Origin: Bacteroidales bacterium
Lineage (GTDB): Bacteria > Bacteroidota > Bacteroidia > Bacteroidales > WCHB1-69
DNA: 7,292 nt
NCBI GenBank assembly: GCA_031257735.1
Contig: JAIROC010000443.1
Span: 1 to 7,292, forward strand
Direction of reading: 5' to 3'
Made by a program: the position numbers and the translations under genes. Each line of letters starts with the position of its first letter. The stretch's first letter is position 1. The notes beneath the pieces were generated by a model. The model saw nothing but the letters and a program-made list of their open reading frames with translations. It made no database searches and was not told the DNA's origin. Below are positions 1-7,138 of this stretch, piece by piece.

Positions 1-3000
1 ATATATTCTTCTTTACATCCTGTTGGAAGATACGTTACAGGATCTATTATCGTAGCTGTAAGTTTTATATATACGGTATTTTTCAAATTTGGAAGATCAT
101 ACGAATGACCTGTTGTTAGTCGTTCCCCTGATTTTGAACGAACGACTGAAGTATCTCCATCTCCCCAATCATAGACTAACTCTAAAAGGGTATTCTTATT
201 ATTGGGGATAGGCAAAACGGTTGTTTCATCTGTAAAAGATATTTCTATCTTATTACAAACATCTTTTTTCGGCGTAGTAAAACGAGGTATAATACTATTT
301 GCCAATAGCTGATATTCAAATTTGCCTGTAGAATCACAACCATATTCATTTTTTACAGTTAAATTTAAGTGATGATGACCTGCTGATGTTTGTACGATAA
401 CAGGATGTTGTACTGAATCTTTTTTAGTTCCCAATAGCCATTCCCATCCTATTATTTGTGTATTTTCATAAGGATGAGGAGACCAGGAAGAATCTCTCAA
501 ATAATATTGACCGCCCGAATTTATACAAAGAGTATCTGCCTTTCCATAGTTATAAGTTATTCCATCTACACTTGTTGTTATTCGCGGAACACTTCTAGGA
601 AGTACATCTATAACTAATGTGTCATTTTCTATACATCCATGTACACATGTATCTTGCAATACAACCCTATATTTGTTAGGCTTGGTAAAAGGATACCAAT
701 GTCCATCACCATATTTAGGGTCTGGCGTATAATTCTTTATTTCTACAAATTTTCCTAATGTCATATCCAAATAATTTGGATCGCTGTTCCATGCCGAATC
801 AAATTTAAATCCCCAACCAAATATTCCAGTTGAAGCTTGAGTAGAGTCATAAAATCTCACACTATCTCCCTGACATATTCCATCCTGACTTACAGTAAAA
901 TTCATTTTAAGGATTGAGATAATCAAATCTTGAGTCGCTACGTGTTCGCATTTTTTTCTGCACATATTAAAAAACTCATTGGTAGTATCCATTATTGTTG
1001 TATCATTATTCATAGCCCAAAGCCATAGTGTTACAAGTCCATTTCCTCTCATTAAATAATTTGAAGCGCTTGTATCACTATATGTAAATGCCCAATTGGC
1101 TCCTGTGCCAACAGAATCTCCATTCTCATCATATCGGATATAATCCTTAAGAGTTGTATCATATACCATCAAAGGACTTTTGGAGTGTTCCGCAGTATCA
1201 TTGTTAGGAAAGTAATCCCCTGCATACCATTTCAGATACAAAGCCCCCTTGCTATCATTTTTAAAAGGAATTTCTTTAAATTCACAATAAAGAGGCGGAT
1301 TGCCACTATCATCATCCTTAGGTTCTTTTATTGTGGCAATTGGGGGACAAACATATCCGAGCGCTTCCTTTTTTACTGGAAACTCTGTTTTACAACCATT
1401 ATGAGAAGATACTAGTTTAACAACTGCCTCTCCTACTTCATTAGGTGAAATTGTTGATGTTTCCGTAGGACCTCCTATGGGGTTATCTTCATCATCTAAC
1501 CATTCCCATGCATTTGCTCGTGATCCGTTTCCCGTTTCCTTTCCTGATACCAGATTGCCATTAGCATCCAAACTATCGTATGCTTGTACTTCAATCTTTA
1601 ATTCAGATTTGCAATTTGTATCCTGCACAAATGTAAAATCTGTCACAGGAGGATAACCTACCATAATATATTTAACAAATATATCGTGAACACAACCCTG
1701 CTCATTGGTTAAGGTCAAGTATACATAATATTGTCCTGTGTCTGTATAGGTATGCTGTACAGCGCCACTAATATCGCCTACTGTTGTATCGTTGGGTTTA
1801 GCATTATCACCTGTAAAGTTCCATTTCCAAATAAATGAAACAATATCAGAAGATGTAACCAATTTATCTTTAACATTTTCCAGTTCAACTGTATGCGGAG
1901 CGCATCCGTGCGGAGGGTTTGGTGGAGCAGGGTTAGTCATTTCTGCGACAGCATGCATTCTAAAGATATGTATATTTTGATAAACAGTATCCAAAGGACA
2001 TCCGTATGGTGTTGTACCCGACATCATAACACGATAATCTCCATAGCCGCCATCTGGAGATTCTCCATCTGGAACAGCAGAAGTTCCGTATACATGTGTT
2101 GTAGTAGGACCTGTACCATTAGTAGCATCTCCAAAGTTCCAATAAGTTTTAGCCATTCCAAAATCTTCCGCCCATGGTTTATATTGTGTAGTATTTGTAA
2201 ATGAAATAACATGGTCTGGATCACACTCATTTGTATCTGTTGCTGTTATTTGTGACGTAATCTTGTTATAAAAATGAAGTGTTATTGTTGTATCTACCAC
2301 ACATTTTTCTCCTGTAGAACGTCTATCTTCTATAGTAAGTTTCAATGTATGTATACCTTCATCTACTTCACGTATCTCGAATTCAGGAGTTCTACCTGTT
2401 TGACCTCCTCCTGTCATATTATCAATTAACCAATCATAATACACACTACCATCTTTTCCTTCCGCCGAAATTGTAGCTGGTAAAGAACAGAGAATTGTAT
2501 CACTTATTATAAAATTAGGAACTAAATGTTTAACGGTAATATAATTATTTCTTCTCAAAGAATCAACGCAACCATATTGACTTGTAGCAATTAAAGTAAC
2601 AACATAATCTCCGGGACCGTAGGCATGAGAGGGATGTTCTGAAGTTGAAGTAGCGCCGTCTCCAAAGTTCCATTGATAGGTATTATTAATTCCTGTTTTT
2701 CCTGTATCCGTATAATTTGTAAAAATAGGGTTTCCCTGTGGATTTGTCGTATTGCTAAAACAAAAATAGGTATTATCTGCGGCAAAGCGTACTACAGGTT
2801 TTGTACGAACAAAGATATATCTAACCGAATCTACGGTTGCTTCACATTGATTTGTATCCTTAACGGTTAATGATACAGTGTAAGAGCTTTCTACATTTCT
2901 CCCATTTTGATAATTATAAGTAGGCGTTTCTAGTGTCGATCTTCCTCCGTCTCCAAAATCCCAGGCAACACTTTTCACCATCCCTTTTGTAAAGGGAGAT

Positions 3001-3425
3001 ATCATTGTATAATTAAAGGTTATTCCTTCTCCCGGACAAATGGAATCAGTACTCTTTGTGTAGGAAAACTTCGGCATAGTATGAACTTTTACCGTCATAC
3101 TATCCATTCTTACTGTACTTCCCCAAGTTACAGTCATCACGCATCTATATGTTCCTGCTTGGGAAAAAAGATAAAGGTACGAAAGATTGTTAGTTGCATC
3201 TGAATTTGTATTAATAACATTTCCCGTTGCATTATCTTTTATTTCCCATTTTACATGAGTTATACCACCTTGATTTCCACTTGAGTTTATAAAATTGAAC
3301 ATCGCGCTCTGAGAGGCAGAAACACAACGGAGACCTTGAGCGAAGTCTCCTGTAACCTTTGGCGTCTGTGCTATTACATATCCTATAATCAGGATTAAAC
3401 CGTTGATCAATAAAAATTTTCTCAT
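1..3425 (-). CDS. Giant secreted PKD/Ig-like repeat protein, probable type IX secretion cargo (C-terminus outside window)
   Basis: The minus-strand frame from ATG 3425-3423 is open for 1141 codons to the window edge; I checked every codon and found no stop. The start is set by the signal peptide MRKFLLINGLILIIGYVIA, with likely cleavage A19/Q20; the ATG five bases upstream (3430) runs straight into a stop. The mature part is a chain of roughly ten PKD/Ig-like beta-sandwich domains. Clear PKD cores are WDFGDGG (155-161), WNFGDGA (252-258), WNFGDAT (429-435) and YDWGDGD (1085-1091). Degenerate ones are WKWNFTGDN (from 533), WEWLDDED (from 638) and WEWLLGTKKD (from 994). Each domain tends to end with Y/N/Q-G-C and the next begins with another Cys, which suggests disulphides in an exported protein. 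Such proteins in Bacteroidota are usually surface adhesins or gliding-associated proteins with a type IX sorting domain at the C-terminus. That domain would lie beyond the window, so secretion by type IX is inferred. No ligand or enzymatic motif is visible. Confidence 0.9.
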   Translation of the reverse strand, partial: MRKFLLINGLILIIGYVIAQTPKVTGDFAQGLRCVSASQSAMFNFINSSGNQGGITHVKWEIKDNATGNVINTNSDATNNLSYLYLFSQAGTYRCVMTVTWGSTVRMDSMTVKVHTMPKFSYTKSTDSICPGEGITFNYTMISPFTKGMVKSVAWDFGDGGRSTLETPTYNYQNGRNVESSYTVSLTVKDTNQCEATVDSVRYIFVRTKPVVRFAADNTYFCFSNTTNPQGNPIFTNYTDTGKTGINNTYQWNFGDGATSTSEHPSHAYGPGDYVVTLIATSQYGCVDSLRRNNYITVKHLVPNFIISDTILCSLPATISAEGKDGSVYYDWLIDNMTGGGQTGRTPEFEIREVDEGIHTLKLTIEDRRSTGEKCVVDTTITLHFYNKITSQITATDTNECDPDHVISFTNTTQYKPWAEDFGMAKTYWNFGDATNGTGPTTTHVYGTSAVPDGESPDGGYGDYRVMMSGTTPYGCPLDTVYQNIHIFRMHAVAEMTNPAPPNPPHGCAPHTVELENVKDKLVTSSDIVSFIWKWNFTGDNAKPNDTTVGDISGAVQHTYTDTGQYYVYLTLTNEQGCVHDIFVKYIMVGYPPVTDFTFVQDTNCKSELKIEVQAYDSLDANGNLVSGKETGNGSRANAWEWLDDEDNPIGGPTETSTISPNEVGEAVVKLVSSHNGCKTEFPVKKEALGYVCPPIATIKEPKDDDSGNPPLYCEFKEIPFKNDSKGALYLKWYAGDYFPNNDTAEHSKSPLMVYDTTLKDYIRYDENGDSVGTGANWAFTYSDTSASNYLMRGNGLVTLWLWAMNNDTTIMDTTNEFFNMCRKKCEHVATQDLIISILKMNFTVSQDGICQGDSVRFYDSTQASTGIFGWGFKFDSAWNSDPNYLDMTLGKFVEIKNYTPDPKYGDGHWYPFTKPNKYRVVLQDTCVHGCIENDTLVIDVLPRSVPRITTSVDGITYNYGKADTLCINSGGQYYLRDSSWSPHPYENTQIIGWEWLLGTKKDSVQHPVIVQTSAGHHHLNLTVKNEYGCDSTGKFEYQLLANSIIPRFTTPKKDVCNKIEISFTDETTVLPIPNNKNTLLELVYDWGDGDTSVVRSKSGERLTTGHSYDLPNLKNTVYIKLTATIIDPVTYLPTGCKEEY

Positions 3426-3473
3426 AACATTTATATTATATTAATTAGAATTACATTTCTTATTTACCTCTAT

Positions 3474-3502
3474 AGACGACTTTTTCTAAGGAAAAGTTGT
3501 CT
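3474..3502. repeat. Imperfect 12-bp inverted repeat (hairpin) between the two minus-strand genes
   Basis: Arm 3474-3486 (AGACGACTTTTTC) pairs with 3491-3502 (GAAAAGTTGTCT), with a TAAG loop, one G-T wobble and one extra T. A run of ten T lies at 3511-3520 on the plus strand, eight bases after the hairpin, so the layout resembles an intrinsic terminator for plus-strand transcription. Both flanking genes are on the minus strand, where the hairpin is preceded by an A-run and followed by no U-run. It may act as a processing site or 5'-leader structure of the PKD-protein mRNA, or stop antisense transcription. The structure is seen directly; its role is open. Confidence 0.5.
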
Positions 3503-3572
3503 CGTCATTATTTTTTTTTTCATAGAACAGGGATTAAATCTCTTTAAAGCATTGAAACATACTAATAAAAAA

Positions 3573-5891
3573 CTATCTTATTCCATTTGCTAAATTTCGA
3601 TATTCCATAGCTTCTTTTTCTTTACCGCGTTTCTCAAGACTTGTAGCTATTGTACTATATAATCTCCTGTATGCATTGATTTCATTTGCACCCTGTGCTT
3701 TATATATTTCTATCAGTCGTTGAGCGCTTTGGTTATCCAATTGATCTATATCAATAAGTCTTTCAAGCATCTTTCCTGCAGATATTAAATCATTTCGTTG
3801 AATGTATGCATTACTTGCCAGGTGATATGCTCCTCCAAATTTAAAATTATTATCAATAATCTTATTAATAACTAATAAGGCATCATCAAAATTATTTTTT
3901 GACAAATAATAATGCGCCAATAAATAGTTTACCGTTTCATGGAGTGGAATAAAAGCAAGAACACGATCTATATACTGTTTAGCGCTATCTATCATTCCAC
4001 TCTGGAAATAAGTTTCTATTAAATTTACCATGACAACTTCGTTATATTCATCCGCTTCGAGCGCTTTTTTGAAATAATGGACAGCGCTGTCAATTTGGTT
4101 TTCGGATTTGTATTGAAATCCTTTCATATCCGATTTATCTTCCCGTTTCAAAATAAGGCAAATTGGTTTTCCATTAACATTTATTGTATGGACTGTATTT
4201 TTAGGAGGAAAATGTTCACTCTTAATTTGCTCGGGCATCATGCCCGTAATCACAAAGATACTGTAATCCCAATCATGATTTCCTCGTTCGTTCCAACGCA
4301 AGAAACCTGTCTGGAATTTGGAAGTATCATGACGAAAGAAATATCCAACTGAAGCAGGATGCCAAGAAGATACAATAATTTTACTACCTGTTTCCAATCC
4401 ATTTTTCTCTGCATTGGCAATTATCCATTCCGAGGCTTCACGTGTTGAGTGATAATAATAATCCATCTCATAATTACCATACATAGTGTCTGTTCCGCCT
4501 GCAAGTTCATTAAAATAGACATATTCGTAGGGATGATTTTTTACAATATGAGTCAATGGCATAATCAAAAGCAATGCAGGTAATAGCATTGCTGTTATTT
4601 TGAGATATCTATTTTTAAAGAGTTCCACTAAAGCATTAAAACCCAAACCTGCTGCAACTACCATAGGCGGGTAGGCAAACAAAACATGTCTCCAGCCTCC
4701 ATAAACATTTGCATGCGTATATACTATCCAAAAAACAGGAAAGATAAATGTAAAATAAACAAATAAAAGACTGGTTCTATTTTCTTTTTTCCATCCCCCT
4801 ACAAAAGGATATAATATCACACCAAGTATTACTGCCACAGGTATACTCATCAAAATATACTTGGGTGTATAATACCAAGGTAAAACATCAGACCATTGCA
4901 TAGAACCTTCAAAAAGCTGACGTAAAGATACTTGAAACTGAGACATCTTTTTATAGACTTCATATATATTTTCAAATGGTTTCTCCAAAGCATAGGGCCA
5001 AATAAAAACAGCTAAAAAATAACCCGATACAGAGATAAGTAATCCATATACGAAAAGACGTATAAACAGTTTTCCTATTTTATTTTTTTCTGAGACTTTC
5101 CCTTTTACTTTTCTTTTTGACTGTAATTTATTCGCTTTGGAAGCATAATACCACTGCGCGACAAAATATATTACCGTAAATAATCCAAAATACGCTATCA
5201 AAAGTAATCCTCCAACCCGAACGCCAATAGCTAATCCAATACTTACAGCCAACATGATTACTACTTTTTTTGGTGGTCGCGGAACTGTTTGCAAAAAATA
5301 ATAAATGTAGTAAATACCCATCATCATCATAGCAGCAAATGGTATATCTTTGGGATTATTAAAAGAATGTCCTAAATAACGGGGGGATAAAAACAGAAGT
5401 ACTGCAGTAATAATTGCCGCATACCATTTCCGACTAATTCTATATGCCAACAAAGCTGCAAATAGCATCCCTATCCATCCAAAAATAGCATTAATTATAT
5501 GACGAACGGTAACAATATCTTCAATCCCAAAAACAGTTGCAATCAAACAGGCTATATTATCAGGGGTTTGTCCATAGTCTCGACTATTCCCTGCTCTACC
5601 TGTTTCCGAAATAGCAGTCGTATCTTCACCAAATGTCTTATAATAATTTATGACATTTTTCGCCTGTTCAATAAGATCAAATTCGTCTCCCGAGGTTCCT
5701 GATTGTAATCCCAATACAATAAACAAAACAAGAAAAAGCAAAGAAATTACCCAAAACATTTTTTTCTTTATTTTATCATGCCTGTCTATCCTAATTTTTT
5801 CTTCAGTATGCTGTTGTGACATATTACCAACATTTTTTTCTTCTCTTTGCAAAGAGTTCTTTTGTTTATTTTGCATCAACTTTTTTCCCAT
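3573..5891 (-). CDS. GT-C (family 39-like) membrane glycosyltransferase with C-terminal TPR domain
   Basis: This 772-residue protein starts with a hydrophilic, Lys/Gln-rich cytoplasmic stretch (1-44) and a first membrane helix (about 45-63). The first outer loop follows, carrying G-D-E at 68-70, the acidic position expected of GT-C enzymes of the PMT/ArnT type. Many further hydrophobic helices run to about residue 448. The conserved block SPRYLGHSFNNPKDIPFA (169-186) and YGGWRHVLFAYPP (397-409) are patterns I recognise from bacterial family 39-like glycosyltransferases. A soluble domain with HPYEYVYFNELAGG (453-466) follows, then three to four TPR-like helix pairs (about 590-720). By family, it would move a sugar from a polyprenyl-phosphate donor to an acceptor on the periplasmic face; donor and acceptor cannot be read. 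The TPRs may bind a partner or acceptor. ATG 5891 is the longest start, with an A-rich leader and a -7 box 66 bp upstream; Met6 and Met24 are alternatives. The stop is TAG, 147 bp before the PKD gene on the same strand, so co-transcription is possible. Confidence 0.87.
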   Translation of the reverse strand: MGKKLMQNKQKNSLQREEKNVGNMSQQHTEEKIRIDRHDKIKKKMFWVISLLFLVLFIVLGLQSGTSGDEFDLIEQAKNVINYYKTFGEDTTAISETGRAGNSRDYGQTPDNIACLIATVFGIEDIVTVRHIINAIFGWIGMLFAALLAYRISRKWYAAIITAVLLFLSPRYLGHSFNNPKDIPFAAMMMMGIYYIYYFLQTVPRPPKKVVIMLAVSIGLAIGVRVGGLLLIAYFGLFTVIYFVAQWYYASKANKLQSKRKVKGKVSEKNKIGKLFIRLFVYGLLISVSGYFLAVFIWPYALEKPFENIYEVYKKMSQFQVSLRQLFEGSMQWSDVLPWYYTPKYILMSIPVAVILGVILYPFVGGWKKENRTSLLFVYFTFIFPVFWIVYTHANVYGGWRHVLFAYPPMVVAAGLGFNALVELFKNRYLKITAMLLPALLLIMPLTHIVKNHPYEYVYFNELAGGTDTMYGNYEMDYYYHSTREASEWIIANAEKNGLETGSKIIVSSWHPASVGYFFRHDTSKFQTGFLRWNERGNHDWDYSIFVITGMMPEQIKSEHFPPKNTVHTINVNGKPICLILKREDKSDMKGFQYKSENQIDSAVHYFKKALEADEYNEVVMVNLIETYFQSGMIDSAKQYIDRVLAFIPLHETVNYLLAHYYLSKNNFDDALLVINKIIDNNFKFGGAYHLASNAYIQRNDLISAGKMLERLIDIDQLDNQSAQRLIEIYKAQGANEINAYRRLYSTIATSLEKRGKEKEAMEYRNLANGIR

Positions 5892-5957
5892 TCTTTTTTC
5901 GTTTATGTTAATAAATCAAGGATATAAGTATATTAAAGTCCCTTGATATAATGTGAG

Positions 5958-5965
5958 CAAAGATA
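5958..5965 (-). promoter_or_regulatory. Bacteroidota-type -7 box for the glycosyltransferase gene
   Basis: Read on the minus strand the bases are TATCTTTG, a full match to the TAnnTTTG -7 element used by the Bacteroidota primary sigma factor. It lies 66 bp before the ATG at 5891, leaving a leader of about 60 nt. No clear TTTG -33 element is present at the usual spacing (only a TCTTTC-like stretch near 5985), so the assignment rests on the -7 box and position. Confidence 0.5.
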
Positions 5966-6148
5966 CAATATTTTATGCAATAAAGAAAGAAAAAGAAACA
6001 CAAATTTTATCAATAAATCAATTTATAGTTTAGGGAAAAGGGGGTTGTCTATTATCTAAACAATTATACCTGAAACATTATCTAAAAAAAAACAAAGAAT
6101 AATTTTCCCTTTCTCAGGAAAAAAGAACCATCGAATAAATATTTTTAT

Positions 6149-6156
6149 TACCTTTG
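6149..6156 (+). promoter_or_regulatory. Bacteroidota-type -7 box for the methyltransferase gene
   Basis: TACCTTTG matches TAnnTTTG exactly and sits 38 bp before the ATG at 6195, which would give a leader of about 30 nt. That leader is almost purely A and T and has no Shine-Dalgarno, as is common in this phylum. The -33 region (about 6122-6130) lacks a clear TTTG. Confidence 0.6.
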
Positions 6157-6194
6157 CAAAATCTAAAAATAATATTAAAAATAAAAATATATTT

Positions 6195-6893
6195 ATGGGA
6201 AATCCAAATGCTGAATTTGATTTGATGTCTGAGAATCTTGATGAATTGGTAAAAAAAGGACTCGGTATTTTTGCAGTTTATAGAGATTCGATTTTAAGTT
6301 ATAAGTTAGACTATATAAAACATATTGTAAATAAAATACCTTCCTCAATTCTTGATTATGGATGTGGTTCGGGTTTGTATACGTCGTATATGAAAAATTA
6401 TTTTCAATCTGCAAAAATATATGGTTGTGATGTATCTAATAAATCCATTGAAGTAGCAAAAGCAAATCATCCTGACTGTGAATTTATAACAATATCGGAA
6501 GTCAATGATTTAAATGTATACAAAGATAAAATAGATTGTATTTTCATTAATTGTGTTATGCACCATATAGAACCAGAAGAACATTCAAAATGGCTTACAG
6601 GATTGTATAATACAATGAAAAGTGGTTCGTATCTGATAATATTTGAAATGAATATGCTTAATCCATTAGTGCGATGGTTTGTCAAGAGAACTCCAATTGA
6701 CGACAATGCCACGATGCTAAAGGCATTATATTGTAAAAAATTGATTAAATCAATATTTGGAGAGGATGGAGAGATAAAATTACGTTATACCTACCTTTTC
6801 CCATGGCGAAACAAATTTTTTACTAAAATCGAATATCTATTTTCGAGACTTCCTTTAGGTGCGCAATATTATGTTGCAGTTAAGAAGAAATAA
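6195..6893 (+). CDS. Class I SAM-dependent methyltransferase (Methyltransf_11/UbiG-like fold)
   Basis: This complete 232-residue protein has the Rossmann SAM-binding pattern in order. Motif I is ILDYGCGSGLYT (52-63), the glycine-rich loop. The acidic residue at the end of strand 2 is D79 in IYGCDVSNKSIEVAK (75-89). The motif IV region is DCIFINCVMHHIEPEE (114-129). A strand-5 segment, SGSYLIIFEMNMLNP (143-157), ends in an acidic residue. The following NPLVRWFVKRTPIDD (156-170) resembles the N-P-x-x-R-W-x-x-x-R/K-x-P-x-D-D/E stretch I associate with methyltransferases found near polysaccharide or lipid-modification genes. No signal peptide or membrane segment is seen, so the protein should be cytoplasmic. 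The substrate cannot be read; a glycan, lipid or other small molecule is more likely than nucleic acid. The start at 6195 fits the promoter just upstream and leaves a normal N-terminal helix before motif I. The gene stands alone on its strand, divergent from the glycosyltransferase. Confidence 0.9.
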   Translation: MGNPNAEFDLMSENLDELVKKGLGIFAVYRDSILSYKLDYIKHIVNKIPSSILDYGCGSGLYTSYMKNYFQSAKIYGCDVSNKSIEVAKANHPDCEFITISEVNDLNVYKDKIDCIFINCVMHHIEPEEHSKWLTGLYNTMKSGSYLIIFEMNMLNPLVRWFVKRTPIDDNATMLKALYCKKLIKSIFGEDGEIKLRYTYLFPWRNKFFTKIEYLFSRLPLGAQYYVAVKKK

Positions 6894-6974
6894 TAAAACA
6901 TCTGTAACTACTTGGGTAGTATTCCTTGCTCTAAATGAAAAGTAAAGATAAAAACATCTACCTGACGCACGAAA

Positions 6975-7075
6975 GAGGCTATGTGAAAAATATTTTCGTA
7001 ACAATAGAGATCGTCATTGCGAGGAGCGCAGCGACGGCGTTGTTTGGACGCTTTTGTGCGTTTTCACACAGCCTC
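6975..7075. mobile_element. 101-bp MITE-like element with 15-bp terminal inverted repeats
   Basis: The left end GAGGCTATGTGAAAA (6975-6989) and right end TTTTCACACAGCCTC (7061-7075) are inverted copies with one mismatch in 15. Identical GAAA tetramers abut the element on both sides (6971-6974 and 7076-7079), as a 4-bp target duplication would. The inside codes for nothing and carries a GC-rich palindromic core. The size, inverted ends and flanks fit a non-autonomous miniature element. A 4-bp match can arise by chance, and a REP-type extragenic repeat that spreads without target duplication is the main alternative. The element lies 81 bp after the methyltransferase stop, where its hairpin could also act as an mRNA 3' end. 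Confidence 0.55.
7012..7036. repeat. GC-rich palindromic core containing GTCATTGCGAGGAGCG
   Basis: CGTCATTGC (7012-7020) and GCAGCGACG (7028-7036) can pair over nine positions with one mismatch and one wobble around a GAGGAGC loop. From memory, the word GTCATTGCGAGGAGCG-N-AGCGACG is a dispersed extragenic palindrome seen in unrelated bacteria, including Rickettsiales and Bacteroidota. Its base composition stands out sharply from the AT-rich surroundings. It sits inside the inverted-repeat element at 6975-7075. Confidence 0.6.
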
Positions 7076-7138
7076 GAAACCGCATAATCAGCGCTGTCAT
7101 TGCTGTTTCTTACTTTATAGACAGACACTATTTAATAT

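Larger units (their letters stand above)
5892..6194. other. Divergent intergenic region, 303 bp, AT-rich
   Basis: This stretch separates the minus-strand glycosyltransferase from the plus-strand methyltransferase and contains no convincing gene. It holds one TAnnTTTG-type box facing each gene (given separately). It also has a 10-bp direct repeat ATTATCTAAA at 6051-6060 and 6077-6086, and a small TTTTCC/GGAAAA inverted repeat at 6103-6108 and 6117-6122. The two short repeats could be operator-like but are easily produced by chance in such AT-rich DNA. Confidence 0.6.

Noticed and set aside
1185..2870. Several short open frames of 62-103 codons on both strands inside the PKD gene
   Set aside because: They lie in other frames of a continuously open long reading frame with clear domain motifs and have no promoter, leader or family signature of their own.
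3554..3561. TATGTTTC on the minus strand as a -7 box for the PKD gene
   Set aside because: The last, conserved G is missing, no -33 element is present, and it lies next to the stop codon of the upstream gene.
4077..5946. Short plus-strand open frames opposite the glycosyltransferase gene
   Set aside because: They are antisense to a well-supported membrane protein gene; the hydrophobic look of some is the mirror of its transmembrane codons.
6193..6712. Short minus-strand open frames of 73 and 81 codons opposite the methyltransferase
   Set aside because: They are antisense to a gene with intact SAM-binding motifs and show no domain of their own.
6907..6920. ACTAC-TTGG-GTAGT stem just after the methyltransferase stop, as a terminator
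   Set aside because: The stem is only 5 bp and no T-run follows, so it is not convincing.
7096..7103. Second GTCATTGC word as another copy of the GC-rich palindrome
   Set aside because: Only eight bases match and the GAGGAGCG part is absent, so a chance match is likely.
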